From Hymenopus coronatus (Eukaryota; Arthropoda; Insecta; Mantodea; Hymenopodidae), in assembly GCA_030762935.1 (NCBI GenBank), contig CM060900.1:286644784-286708783 (forward strand): 64,000 nt of DNA. Reading direction: 5' to 3'. Below the pieces are notes generated by a model. The model saw only the letters and a list, made by a program, of their open reading frames with translations, had not been told where the DNA came from and did not search any database. Position numbers and translations under genes: made by a program. The first letter of the stretch is position 1; each line of letters begins with the position of its first letter. This document shows, piece after piece, positions 31,719-44,234 of the stretch.

Positions 31719-33993
31719 TATGTAACTTGACAACTTAAATGCATTCTTCTTATTTGATTTGGCAGCCTTAACAAGCAAGGGTTTAGATAGTAGGTAGTCA
31801 TAAAAATCACAACATTTCGTTGATTCAAAGTTGACTTTACATTGAATTTCTGCTTTAACCACATCTACATCCAGCCTATTGTCAGTCCAAACATTTCCCA
31901 TTATCGAAAACACTCATTCTGTAAATGCATTACTCACAGGAATAGAAAGTACATACTGACCAAATACAAACAAATTTAATAAGGAATCAACTCCAGGTTT
32001 TCCAAATAAGAAGCTCCACATTGAATCGCTTGAATTATGTTTTGAAATAAATTCAGAAAGAACTTTCTTTACGAGGCAGTATTCTGAATAGAGAGCATTC
32101 ATGTCCACAAGATCACACAAGCCAAGTTATGGCATTTTCAAGGTCATTCCATTTTATATCTTCTATGAGGCTGAAGGCTTTGAAATTATGAAATGGGTTA
32201 TTTTCACTAAAGTCAAACCACATTGTAAATAAGCAATAGCACGTTCATTGTTCAATTTTGATTCCAAATGTCCTATTTTCTGAGCAGGAAGGTTTCTAAG
32301 ACACAACAAAACTGTATAGCCATAGAAGCCATTTTGCAGTCTTTGAGTTCATTTAATAAACTCTCCATTATTTCAAACACTTGTGTTGAAGTGTATTTAC
32401 TTGCCTCCAGTTGTGAAATTCTTTTGTGAAATATTCCTAATACATTGTGGCAGAAATATAAATAGATAAGCTTCTTGAGTAGTATGAACAAAATTTGTAG
32501 AATCACTATCTGAGCCACTTGCAACAAATTTCCAAATAATTGGGTCATAGTCATCTTCTTCTACACTCAAAAAGTATGATTTTATAGCACTGATATTTTC
32601 CATCAGTTGCAACACAGCAGGATACAAAGAAAGCCACCTTAGTAGGCACATGACATAAAATGTTTTGCCATTCCAAATCAACAAAATTATAAAACTCCTT
32701 AAGAAGTTTGACATTCTTTGCAGAAATTGAAAATTCATTGAAATCTTTAATTACCAATATTTTGACATCCATTTCGCTAAGTGTTTTCCCAGCATGTTTT
32801 GCTGTATTGTGGATAATGTGGCAGTTACAGAGCAGGAATCAAATTGGGAATGTGTTTTTTCAAATTCTGAAAGACAAAATTTATTTTCCCCGTAATTATG
32901 ACTGCATTATGTGCCGTATATGCAGTGACTTTTTTTATATCTAAGACATTTTTATTTAAAATCTCTCTAACATGCACAGCAATAGCTTCTGAAGTTTCAT
33001 TGCTGTCTTCATAAAAGTCCAGAACTTTTAAATCAATACCTTCATGTGTATATTGCTGAATGCAAGATAGAAATAATTTCCTATTTTTTCTGCTTAAAGC
33101 ATTACTGGAAATGGAGAAAAATGAGCCTCCAAGCTTTTCATAAAGTATTTCAAGAGAGAGAGATGCTAGCATATTACATACAAGAGACTCACATTTAGTG
33201 CGTCCTTAGGACAAGTTGGTGGCAATATTTGAATCAGGAAAACACTTGTGATTTAGCTGTATTCCACAGTCCATAAAAAGATATTAATGATGATGCTGAG
33301 TATGTTGGAAGATACTGGTGTCTTCATTTTATCTTCTTCGGCGGTATTTTTCTTCATGGAAAATGAATCCAATATTTTAATTTTAGAAGCATTTTGGTTC
33401 ATTAACTGATGTTTGGCACTGTTTTCATGAGCATTTACAGCATTTAATCCATCCCACTTTACCACTAAACTATTTAAACACAATTTGTACTTAGCATACT
33501 CCCTACTAAGGCCCATTACAAACAACTTATGTGACTTCTCCCATTCTTGATTGTATGAACACAGTCTTTTCTTTCTGGGTTCATTTGTTCCACTCTTTCT
33601 CTTTAATCTTGAAAACATTTTGTCTGAATGCAGGGCTTGGGAAAAATGAACAAAAACTGCAAAAATATACTTGGAAATAACACAAGTAACAAGCTTAACA
33701 GTTAAGGATCTTAAGTGAACTGATTGGCAGGCCACACTGGGGATAAGCTGAGAAGACATGTGGTGAGTACACGATAAAAATTATGCATTGTTTGCCAAAG
33801 CAACAGTTTACTAGCTGATTATTGCTGCCCTCTACTATGTAAAGTATTACAAGAATATTTTGAAATATATTAATAGCAAATTATTGTGAATTAAAGATAT
33901 CATGGTGGAAAAATAGATCAGATTCCAGGACATATTAAGCCTGGGTCTGGACTCTGTACAAACTTATGCATACCCGGACGGATGGTAACCCTA
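31647..33993 (-). pseudogene. hAT transposase, nearly complete but decayed
   Basis: Minus-strand segments run in protein order. 33600-33400: KRLCSYNQEWEKSHKLFVMG, then HENSAKHQ (zinc-finger region). 33172-32825: GGSFFSISSNALSRKNRKLF, LKVLDFYEDSNETSEAIAVH, VTAYTAHNAVIITGK, FQNLKKHIPNLIP (catalytic core; the usual TADNA reads TAHNA, an Asp lost). 32772-32551: FSISAKNVKLLKEFYNFVDL, CHVPTKV. 32120-31914: dimerisation domain FVLSIP-type (YVLSIPVSNAFTE). 31913-31740: FSIMGNVWTDNRLDVDVVKA, AAKSNKKNAFK. The C-terminal coding is cut by the mariner at 31718. A hAT-like terminus, reading CTAGGGTTACCATCCGTCC on the minus strand, lies at 33960-33993 as the 5' end. Confidence 0.8.
33960..33993 (-). repeat. 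hAT 5' terminal sequence
   Basis: The minus strand reads CTAGGGTTACCATCCGTCCG, resembling hAT ends that start CAGGGTT.CCATCCGTCCGG. Its orientation fits the adjacent hAT transposase. The opposite terminus was not found. Confidence 0.5.
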
Positions 33994-33999
33994 GTATGA

Positions 34000-35035
34000 A
34001 GTTAATTCTAAAGTGTACTATTTGGATTAAAATTTGCATGCAAAATATACAAGAAAAAAGAACTATTACATTTAAATCACTGATTCTAGTATATTTTCTT
34101 CTTCCAAATGAAATGCAAATGCAGGCAAAATTTCATTTCATTATCTGAAAAACTCTACGAGTCATCTGGGAAATGGTTTTGTAAAAGCAGTTTCATGAAA
34201 ATAAGTAATATGGTGGAAGGTGTCTAAAACTGCCCAATGCACTTTATGTCATAAATCCAAAAGTATTACAGATATCAATATCATTTTTGCACTCATTTGA
34301 AGAGAAAGTTTATTTTTAATTGTTATTTAATTTGTGTATTAAAATGTTAGGTATAATTTTAGAACTGGGAATCTGAATTAGTTTCAGGGTTTAATGTTGA
34401 ATATGGAAGAGGAGGATTTGCATTAATTTCTTTAAAAGGGTATTCTATTTTATTTTAATTTTATTTTATTCTAGTCTTTCATAAAAATCTTAATTGAAAA
34501 ATTACATTTTTCTCCCTTAAGTATAGGCCCCCCCCCCTTATATGTTCAGCAATTTTTTCCTATGCATCCTGATCTAGTGGACCTGATAATAAATCATGAA
34601 TATGCCATTCTAATCTAAAAATTAAAATTTATTCTGATAGACATACTTATATTTTCTTTAATTTTTCCATAAAACTGACACTTGTAACAGCTGCATCATA
34701 AATTTGATGCTTTATTAGCACTAATATCAGTGTGCCAGTTGGACAAACTAAATATTCTGCCTAACTCTCATTTCTCCAATTCCTATGTGCTTTGAACTTT
34801 CTTAAAGGATGTTATTAAACACAGGATTTCTTTTTGGCATCCTGTTCAAAATACCAATCAGTATTTGCAGCACAGAACAATTTAACATTAATAATGATTA
34901 AATTTTAAAACAACTTGGAATACTAAATATATATTATTAATGGTCAACTGTAGCATGTAGTTTAGTGAAAGCATAGCACATGACTGCTGTAACCAGAGAG
35001 AGACAAAAACACAACATAACCCAGGTACATTATTA
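34000..35035. other. AT-rich spacer
   Basis: There is no recognisable feature other than a C9 run near 34529-34537. Confidence 0.4.
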
Positions 35036-35105
35036 GGCTTACCATCCATCTGGAATTAAACCGGACAGTCCTGGTTTTCTTATACTGTCCAGTGTAAAGA
35101 CTGGG
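35036..35105 (+). repeat. Isolated hAT-type terminus
   Basis: GGCTTACCATCCATCTGG, then CCGGACAGTCCTGGTTTTC, resembles the 5' ends of TTF-type hAT elements (...CCAT.CGTCC.G....GGACAGTCC.GG). No transposase follows, so it is a solo end or a small non-autonomous relic. Confidence 0.4.
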
Positions 35106-35690
35106 GTTGAAACATGCCCAGGGTTTTGAACATAAAACAGATTACTGAAATTATAAAACATATGAAAAATTGCATTTGCCTTTTCCAAAAGAAATGTAGT
35201 GGAAGTAAATTATGGTAAATTTTCTGATGTTGACAGCTATAACAGAGCAATTACTTTATTTAGACAAGATACAGCTCTACTCTTTTTTTTTTTTTTTTTT
35301 CTCCCACGAATTGTATCTGGGTAGTATTGGTTGTGTGAAAGCATGATCTGCATTCAGTAGGTGTGGTGAAACAGAGTAGTTGCAGGGCATTATGTTTTAT
35401 TAAAAGGCAGAATCTTGTGGCTATGTATTGCTTCAAATCATTTTCTAATTGTGACATGGGCATGTGTGAAAAAAAAATATATTTAATGAAAAATTCCAAA
35501 ACAAATAAAAATGTTTGAAAACATGTGGTAACTGTAACAGCATAAGCAATATTTTTTTTATTTCTTCCATCTTTAACATCTAGGACCTTAGGTCATATTG
35601 GAGGCTTCTCCTTTGGAACAATTGTCATGGCAATAGTGTTTGTCATTTAGTGTTGATGTTTCAACTTTAATTAATGCTTTTTAGCTTTAC
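35106..35690. other. Spacer with unidentified minus-strand frame
   Basis: A minus-strand frame (35499-35300) reads MPMSQLENDLKQYIATRFCL and on, without a family I recognise. There is a T20 run at 35282-35300. Confidence 0.3.
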
Positions 35691-35694
35691 ATGC

Positions 35695-35850
35695 ACACTT
35701 CACACTCATTCACACCTCCTGACTCTGGGGAGGATGGGGAATAATCTTGGCTAGAGAAAAATTCCCAGCCCCCAACCAGGAATTGAACCTAGAACCCTTT
35801 GCACAGTAGGTAGCTGCTCGACCCACTGAACTAAGAAGCCAGCTGAGCAA
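35695..35850 (-). mobile_element. tRNA-derived SINE, family B
   Basis: The minus strand reads TTAGTTCAGTGGGTCGAGCA (box A) and AGGTTCAATTCCTGG (box B). A body with AAGATTATTCCCCATCCTCC and AGTCAGGAGGTGTGAATGAG follows. It is the counterpart of the truncated copy at 13866-14020. No target duplication was confirmed. Confidence 0.75.
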
Positions 35851-38285
35851 GCACTATTCACAATGTACTGGAGTATTTTCTGAAGATCACCTAAAAGCAG
35901 ATAAATATAGGTAATCCGTATACATAATTTAATCATGAAATATATTGGAGCTTACTGCAAAACAACAGATTATAGTGTTCTGACATTGTCTGCTCCTTAT
36001 ATTACCCAATTAAATAATATAGACATGAATAAGTGATTATCTCCTTCTGTCTATGTTTAGTAGTATTTTTATTTTACACTTTTATGAAACATCCACTCAC
36101 TCTTGCTATAAAAGGTTTTTTGTCTATGTAAAAGTGAACTAACATTCAAACATTATAAAACACCAATCAGTTATTTCTGGGAAACACAAAAATGGTAACA
36201 AGTGGAAAACTAACATCCTGCAGTAAGTGTCATGGATTTGAGAATAAAAAATAAGCATTTGTTCTGGGCTTAAAAATGGAAGCCTTAAATTATTCATGCT
36301 AAATTAAAACAAATGAGAGAAACTATACTTTGTTGTTTTGAATAAAGCAGTTTTTTTATAATATTTTGTAACTCTGTTTGAACTGTATTTGCCCACAAAA
36401 GCACAAAATATATAATATTCTGTATGCAACATAGTGGAGTTGCATTTAAAATTAGTTGTTTTTTTTTTCCTCGAGTAGAGAAAGAAGACATAAAGACATT
36501 TGTAAAATCTGACCAGACACTCATTTTTACTCAAAAATACAGGACATATCTGCAGAAAACGGGATGTATGATAACCATAAATATTCCATCAGCAATTCTG
36601 TTATTTTGCCATATTGAACTAGGTAGCATTGAACTCACTGAATGGAATATTTTTTGTGCCTCTGTTATTTACAATCACACCGATTCAAGATTTCTTGATT
36701 CATTAAAATGTTAAAATTCATTTTTTACTTAGGCTTTTAAGAGCCTAATCACTTAATAGCAAATAAAAATGAAGTTTTAAAATAATCTTTCTAAGACCAT
36801 TTCTTTAATTTAACTGTATAGCTACAGAATTTTCAGATTTGATATTAAGAGCAAAAATAATGTTATTGGTGCATGTGCATAATACTTCTAACATCTGTTT
36901 TGTTTTGGAAGGAAAGTAAAGCTGTTGGTCTTGTGGATTAATTGCACATAAAGGAACCTCAAGCCTGATAAAGAGGCTCCTGGGCAAAATTAAGTGGTCT
37001 TTCAGGCCCAATATAGAATGCGATTCTAAGAACTGCAGCAGTTAAAGAACATCCATATAAAACTCAATTTCAATTTCTTCTGTTTCGTCCTGATATTACA
37101 CAACATTAACAAGGTTCAGTTCAGAAGATGACTTGATAACTCAACACTTTTGTATACATGTGCTAAATTTTATTTCTTTCATACTTTGAAATCATCTATA
37201 TATGTATTACTGTATTTATTACAAATTTATATTTGTATTTTAGAGTATTTTTTTAAGTTTAGCAGCTATCGTATGACACTTAGGAATAAAATTTAGTGTT
37301 ATAACACAAACACTCTGATTTACATCTTTATGTAGAACTTTTGCACTATGGTTGCATATGTGAGCCTACTAAGCAAATCAGTGCTATGCTATAAATATAT
37401 CAATTTATCGCCTAAATAAACCATATTATAATTGGTAGTTTGCAGAATGTGTCTAATACTTATCTACAACACGTATAAGAAGATTGCATTCCAAACAAAA
37501 ATTGTAATATGAATTTTTTTTTTGAACTATATATTTTGAGACTTCCTGAATCAGACAGAGAGCGGGTGAAGGAAAGGGAGTGAGGGAGAGAGAAAGAGAG
37601 AATGCATGTGTGTGTATCTGTGTGTGTCCATGTGTGCATGTTGTGTGTGTTGTGAGTTTTGTATGTGTGTTGCTTGTTTCCCTTATTAAGATCATGTTCC
37701 ATTGCAGTAAAGTAATGCTACATGACTGATTACATTGGCCTGAGAAGATTTTGTGGCATGGAATATTTTACATCATAATGATCAATTTGGATATTCTGAT
37801 TTCGAAAATAATAATAATTTTTGCGCATCACATGCAGATTTGGAACAGTTCTGATTCAACACAAAATTGAAAGTTCGATACACTAGTATTAACAGCACTG
37901 CACATTCGACTTACAGCATGGTTGATTCAAACATGTAAACATGCTAAATCATATGACGTCATATTGTACCAATGTCTATCTCTGATTACAGGTAATGTTG
38001 TAATATTGAATAAATCTCATAAATGTTTATTGCATAATACATAAATAGGAACATATCTTGGAATCTGCAGAGCAGTTTTAAACTTCTTCTGAACAGGTCT
38101 CTTTAGAAGCCGTATTGTGTTGGAAATTTAAATATGAAAAATGATAAGCTTGAGTGTTATATCTAGGAGGGGCTATGTGAACAATCCTAACAATTTCTGT
38201 TATGTCTATGGTTGTTATGTGATAAAGCAACAAAAAAGAAACATTACTGCATTTCTCAAGGGTTTATATTTTGCCTATTTTAAAA
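35851..38285. other. Long AT-rich spacer with one TG/AG microsatellite
   Basis: It contains a GAGA/TGTG-rich tract at about 37556-37675 that gives spurious His/Ser-rich frames in antisense. A minus-strand frame at 37011-36805 (GLKDHLILPRSLFIRL...) is unrecognised. Nothing else was seen. Confidence 0.4.
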
Positions 38286-38289
38286 TGAA

Positions 38290-39660
38290 ATTATGAGATC
38301 AAAACAAAAATTTTGCTCCTCATATTGTGTGTAAAAGTTATGTAGAAAATCTAAGACAATGGTACAAGGGAGTTCATTCATCTATGCCCTTTAGTGTTCC
38401 TATGGTATGGTGCAAACAACAAAATCAAATTAATGACTTATTTTTGTTTGTAACATATCTGGATTCAATAGGAGAAACAAGGCTGGCATTATATATCCAA
38501 ACTTGCCATCAGCAATTAGGCCTGTGCCTCATGGACCCAATGTTCCTGTTCCATCACCACATATGGATTACCAGAAAGTAGTGCTGATACTTTGAGTGTA
38601 GAAGATGAAATAAATTGGTCCCCAGACTTAGAAGATAACAATCCAAATCCATTGAATCAGTCAAATTAAATGATTTGGTACACGATTTGGGTCTTACCAA
38701 AGAAAAAAGTGGTTTTTAGGCTCAAAGGTGAAAGAAGACAATCTTTTAGCACCTGGAACAAATTTCTACTGGTACAGACATCAAGAAGAGGAGTTCTGTA
38801 AATATTTTGTTAAAGAAGGAGAACTACTGTATTGTTGTCGTATCCCTAACGTGATAAGTCATTTTGGAGCAGCTTATGAAGCAACAGATTGGTATCTGTT
38901 TATTGACTTGAGCAAGAGGAGTCTGAAAGGTGTTCTGCTGCACATTAGCAGTATATTTGCTTCAGTTCCAATAGCTAATCTACATTCCTTAAAGAAACGA
39001 AACCAAAATTTGTATACTGTCCTGGAAAAAATAAATATAATGAACACAAGTGGTATGTGTGCTTCTTAAAGGGTGCGGTATTTTATTGGGCACACAAAAT
39101 TTCCATGCTTTTTGTGTGAATGGAACTCCAGAGCCAGAGAAAGACACTGGGATGAAACTAATTGGTCAAAAAGAAAAGATTTAGTGCCAGGACAAAAAAT
39201 GTAATAAATCACCTGCTGATTGACTCACAGAAGGTTTTGCTACCCCCGTTGCACATCAAATTAGGGATAATGAAGCAATCTGTCAAAGCTTTGGACAAAG
39301 GCAGTTGTTGTTTTCAATATCTTATTCAGAAATTTCCAATGTTGTCTGAATCAAAAGTGAAAGAAGGCATTTTTAATGGCCCAAAGATTTGCAAACTCAT
39401 GGAGGATGCTCAATTTAGATATACCATGACAGACATAGAAATTCAAGCTTGGGACTCATTCAGTGTAGTAATAAACAAGTTTCATGATCAATATGAACAC
39501 ATTGTTAAAACATTGCTGGAAAAGTTAAAGGCATTCGGATGCAATATGAGCTTAAAATTGCATTCGCATCATGAATTTTTTCCTGAATTTTTGCCCACAT
39601 CAGGACCACAACACAAGTCAACTCAATGTTCATTTTCAGCAAAGCAGAGGAGCAAATAAC
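38290..39660 (+). pseudogene. Recurrent arthropod transposon-like ORF (LLPPLHIKLG family)
   Basis: Pieces in three frames give one continuous protein. About 38300-38420: APHIVCKSYVENLRQWYKG, FSVPMVWCK. About 38640-38720: LNDLVHDLGLTKEKSGF. 38728-39069: NLLAPGTNFYWYRHQEEEFC, SHFGAAYEATDWYLFIDLSK, RSLKGVLLHISSIFASVPIA. About 39070-39230: the CFLCEW-like segment, degraded. 39230-39660: HLLIDSQKVLLPPLHIKLGI, MKQSVKALDKG, SESKVKEGIFNGPKICKLM, LKAFGCNMSLKLHSH. From memory, this architecture (SLKAVLLHN..., LLPPLHIKLGLMKNFVKA) occurs in many copies in insect and cnidarian genomes, implying a mobile origin. I cannot name the transposon superfamily. The extreme C-terminus after about 39640 is missing or degraded, and no terminal repeats were found. 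Confidence 0.7.
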
Positions 39661-40250
39661 ATCATAAGGTATGTTTGAAATTTCCTAGATCAGTGTAAAT
39701 TGCTGCATCTATAGAATTGAGTACACAATCAACTGATTGTTTCTTTGTTTGAATGATTTCACTCATTTTAAATGGTACTTAAAAACCAGAAACAAACTCT
39801 AATATTACATATTTACTTTCTGAATGGGGAAAAAACGGCATGTGGTATAAGAAAATGGAAAGCAGATTTGAATTCAGCATACCAAAATTAGATTTAGAAA
39901 GCTGTTTAACCAAAAAAAAAGTTTAAATTTGCAAGCCAGTGTTATTAAAACAATACACATTCTAGTTCACCTTATTACAGTAGTTAACAATGATAGCATA
40001 GTAGATAATAGACTATAGATAATAATATATTATACTCTTAATGTGCATTTTTTTACATCAATATATTTACTTTACTCTATTTATTTGTTTATAATGCCCC
40101 AATGTCTACTAAATTTACAAATTCTAAAAGTTCTTTATAAAACAGTTGAATCATATTTCCATTGTGACTGCCCACTTACTCTTCTTTTGTGTGATTTTTA
40201 TTCTTAAGTATTGTGCTCTAGAGTTTAATGTATGACCTTGTACATAAAAT
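39661..40250. other. AT-rich spacer
   Basis: No recognisable feature apart from possible degraded 3' coding of the preceding ORF. Confidence 0.35.
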
Positions 40251-40253
40251 ATT

Positions 40254-41500
40254 CTACTGTCTGGTCTTTGGACATGCAGGAACATGATGGAGAGTGGATA
40301 ATTTTAAACAATGAAAATATCTCCGTATTTTACAATGGCCTGTTACAAATGTGGCAAAATCTGGAAGTATATGTATTTTCACTTGCAGTCTAGATTTTAC
40401 TGCGAGAAAGAATGACTTCGTTATTTCTCCCTTTGAAATAGCTCTGTACAAACTTTTCCATTTCAATGCAATATTTTCTAATTTCCTGAGATCTGCTGTC
40501 TTTAGAATCCTATTGAAACACATTCCTAATTCACTGTCTTGTGATGCCTGCTTTGCTAATTGGTCCTCAAGTTCTTTGCCATATTCTCTTACATGCACCT
40601 TGATCCAGCCAAATTCTATGGCCCACTTATCTTCCTTTTTCTATATTTGCTCAGTTAATGACCTATGATTATTTAAGTATTTAAAGGAGTCTAGGATTAT
40701 TTGACTATCAGTATACAGTGGCATTTTTTTTCTTCATTATTTCAGTTAACTTATCTAAAGTTTTCAGTATTACCATTTGTTCAGCTTGATTTATTGGAAC
40801 ATTTTGCATCTAGTCTGAATTTCAGTTGGTAAGCAGATGTTCCATTTAAAGATATTGCTATTCCTGATCCTACTCCAGAATAATGATCCAATGACTGAAA
40901 TATTAGAGGTTCAGATATACCCATCAATGCCGCACAGCCTGAATTTCTATATGCTGCAAATGCTCCAAGAACCATGAATCCACAATCACTAATTGCATAA
41001 ACATAGCACTCCCAGTTAACCTTACTGCTTACTAGACTGCATTGTAACAACTAGCTTTATGCATCACCCTCATCACTTATTAACACCTCAATATTCTAAT
41101 CATCATCATCATCACCATCACCGTCACCGTCACCGTCACCGTCACCGTCACCGTCGTCGTCGTCATCATCATAACCACTCCTACCATCACCCTGAGTGCT
41201 GTACAAATTCCAATATGTGCAGTCTCTTAGGATACAATGCATTGCACCCTGCATACCAGCTAGGTATTAATGTGTAGTAGACTAACTGGAGTGCTAATGC
41301 AAAACCCAACAACTAATAGAATGCATTTCTCACAAACATAGCACCCCATCTCCTTAACCTTACATGTTTAGTTACATTAATATACTAACAGCTGGTGCTT
41401 GGAGAGATGATCTAGGTCTTGAGTGGGAAAGGCAAATGTGGGACTGCTCCTAAAATAAAATCCTACTTTTCTCTTGCTTTTACTACCATTGTATATTTAA
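40254..41500 (-). pseudogene. LINE RNase H domain and C-terminus (I/R1-like)
   Basis: Minus-strand translation reads through a LINE RNase H. Near 41480: IYNGSKSKRKVG (usual YTDGSK, catalytic D to N). Near 40830-40780: LKFRLDAKCSN then NQAEQMVILKTLDKL (AEQ Glu kept). Near 40725-40680: TVYTDSQIILDSFKYLNN (Asp kept). 40598-40254: VHVREYGKELEDQLAKQAS, followed by the terminal CCHC-proximal tail (LPDFATFVTGHCKIRRYF). The microsatellite at 41095-41170 interrupts the first part. Upstream RT was not confidently seen, although 41800-41500 could be its end. Confidence 0.75.
41095..41172 (+). repeat. CAT/CAC/CGT trinucleotide microsatellite
   Basis: Alternating CATCAC and GTCACC units run with a short GTC run. 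It expanded inside the LINE relic. Confidence 0.9.
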
Positions 41501-42729
41501 TACTTGTGTGATGTGCTTTTATCCACTTTTTCAATTGGTGCAATGTCAGCTTGATGTAACCATCGCCCATATTGTACATTATGGTCAATATTTTCTCTTC
41601 CGGCTTCATTCTATATCTTGGCAATTCCTTGCATTTTCATTGTAATCAGTGTTAATTCTGTTAAAACAATGCTTCAGAAGATATGATTTGGACTCCTTTT
41701 GCCACTTTGATACTAACTAATCACTGCAGTCTTTGGTATATTCTTTGATTTCTTTGTCTTGCCAAAGCCTCTCTCCATACTGGCACTTCATATGACATGA
41801 GAGAAATCTTTTAAATTATTCTTAAAACTTAATATTTAAGTTCTCATATGAGCTTGGCAACCCAAGATAAAGAATATACTAATTTTGTACATCTCTCTGC
41901 TACATAACTAATGTGTTCATCGAATTTGAATTTTTTTGTCAATGATTATGCTTAGAGGCCAAAGAAATCTGCATTAATTAAAAAAAAAAATTTTTGATGT
42001 AAATATTGGATTCCGTGTTTCATTGCTAAATAGTTCTAAGATGATCACAATAATTTTGTGTAAAATTTAAAGGGAATTTAGGTAAAAAGAATAACACTAT
42101 ATACAGAATTGATGGCATTAGGAGTGCAAATTATGGCACAAATGTTTTTATGCATCAGTTTATTCTAAATATTAAAATTATATGCAATTTTCAATACTAA
42201 GAGGAAACAGTAATTCAAAGTATACATTTTTTTTTTTTTTTAAGAATGAAAGCATAATAAAAGTCACTACATTATTTTCTTTCATTTTGTGTCTATGGTC
42301 ATTAGCAATAATTAAATTATACTTTGAGAAAAATCTTTCTACTATTTGCAGAGTCTATAAATGCACAGTCTAAAAGATAGATTTCTTGATGAAATGAAGT
42401 ATCCTATGTTTTGACAAAGACAGCAAATATGCAACAACCTGCAGAATCTGTTTCATTGCAAATTGTGGCTATATCTTGCTTGTTTTATTTTTGCAACTAT
42501 ATGTTCCCCACAACAAGGTCTGAGTTGAATAGAGGTGGGGAGGTCTCCCGATCCTACGTAAATTAAAAAAAAAAAATTATAATACAACATTTTAAAACTA
42601 CGTAATGCTTCATTAACACTTCATACTATATTTAATAATTACAAATATAATACATAATTATTAATTTGGTTTAATAATGTGTGGAATAATTATGAAAACT
42701 AATTTATATTTAAAATATAATAAGTAATA

Positions 42730-42761
<32 letters not shown>

Positions 42762-42789
42762 ATTTTTTATGTATTAATACCATTAATAC
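41501..42789. other. AT-rich spacer with AAT microsatellite
   Basis: An (AAT)n tract lies at 42729-42760. Minus-strand 41500-41850 may be degraded LINE coding continuing the RNase H copy. Nothing else was recognised. Confidence 0.4.
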
Positions 42790-43160
42790 TCACCTGGAAC
42801 ATAATTTTAAACAAAATTGTAACTGCTGGGTCATTCACCTTTTCAATTGGAATATTTGCACTCAAGAACATTTCTGTAGTATCCATTACAAAAAATATTT
42901 TCTTGTTTTGCTTTCTTCTGATTATCAAATGCACCATTGATAGATGCCCATCTTTTAGGAACTACACTTTTTTCTTTGAGCTGCATATGGTCTTTATTTT
43001 TAAAACAATGTTTACACACTGTATCTTGTTTCTCCCAATCTACCACACATTACAATATTTACACATTAAAATGTTTGAATTGGATACATAAAGAAAATTT
43101 CACTAGAAAATTCTTTGGCTGTGGAATGCACTGTCACTGTTGATGTTCGACCCATCTCAA
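42790..43160 (-). pseudogene. hAT N-terminal (CGGBP1-like BED finger) fragment
   Basis: The minus strand reads KEFSSEIFFMYPIQTF, VDWEKQDTVCKHCFKNKDHM, QLKEKS near 43120-42950. After a frame change it reads KQENIFVMDTTEMFLSANIP, IEKVNDPAVTILFK near 42900-42805. This resembles the zinc-finger region and following helix (D....FL.ANIPLEKL..P....F) of CGGBP1-related hAT transposases. It stops at a GTGAGT near 42794. No catalytic domain follows. Confidence 0.5.
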
Positions 43161-43489
43161 ATATTAAACTATGATTGAGGAAAATTTTGTTATTTCCACT
43201 GTCACTATAAAAGTTTGCTTGTTGTGGTTTATTGATTGTTGTGGCAAGTCTTTCAATTTGCAGAAACTCATAGTTGTGAGTTTCAATGTTGTTATGTTTG
43301 CAAGTTCAAATGTTTAAGAGGTACATGGAGTGTTAAAGAAAGTAATGAATACAAAATGGCAATAAATTTCACTTTTTTTCGCCAAAGATTATTTTGCTAT
43401 GAAACATATTTATCGCAAACACTCAGGATAAAAATGTTGCCATTTTAGATATTGTTACCATCTTATTTACAAAGAAATTGAATTCTCTT

Positions 43490-44230
43490 TGCAAAAAACG
43501 TTCATAACCAGGCTACAAAATGAGACCCATAATAAATAATAGTGATTCACCCACTTATAACTTGACAAAATTCTTAACACAGAAATTCACATCACTACCA
43601 AAATACAACAGTTTAAGCATCAGGAATTCCCAGGGTCTAATTAAGAAATTAATACAATAGAACTGGATGCTAGATTGGTATCTGTTGGTGTCACATTGTT
43701 CTTCCCAAGTATCCCGACAACCTATCTCCATTGCCAACTCAAAAAATGGTTTGTGTACAACAACTTACCACAGGATGAAATAAATGACTTGATAAGTCTC
43801 ACACACCTGCATCTTACAGAATACCTTTGCATTCAAACAACAGATACTACCAAGAGACTTCAGGCTTAGCCATGGGCAACCTAATTTCTCCATTCTTGGC
43901 AGATTTCTTCATGAGCAACATGGCAATACATTTAACCACCTCCTCGCCACACATTTACAAAGTTTTACATAGGTATGTAGATGACATATTTGCAATAGTA
44001 CCAAAAAGTTAATCTAAGACTCTATCAAGCTACTCAGTTTACAGAACAGAGCAATACAGTTTATGATGGAAATTGAAAATGAAGGCACATTATTACTCCT
44101 AAATGTAAAAGATATTAGATCCCAAAACAATATCAACTTTGGGATCTACAGGGAACCTACACATTCTGAAAATTCCATAAAAAACAATAATTTCATCCCG
44201 GTCACCAAAGTTTACCAGTTTTCACTTTTT
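43490..44230 (+). pseudogene. Penelope-like reverse transcriptase core
   Basis: Plus-strand frames give PLE RT motifs in order: RPIINNSDSPTYNLTKFL near 43525-43580, SIRNSQGLIKKLI near 43615-43650, LVSVGVTLFFPSIPT near 43675-43715, GLAMGNLISPFLADFFM at 43863-43915, YKVLHRYVDDIFAIV at 43960-44005, then MMEIENEGTLLLLNV and FGIYREPTHSEN at 44063-44170. In the palm motif A the family consensus SFDVTSLFP reads SVGVTLFFP, so a catalytic Asp is replaced by Gly. YVDD is kept. Frameshifts occur near 43675, 43850 and 44030. It ends against the R2-like LINE at about 44230. Confidence 0.85.
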
Positions 44231-44234
44231 CTAT

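Noticed and set aside
37453..37702. His/Thr-rich minus-strand frames
   Set aside because: They are translations of a TG/AG-rich simple repeat.
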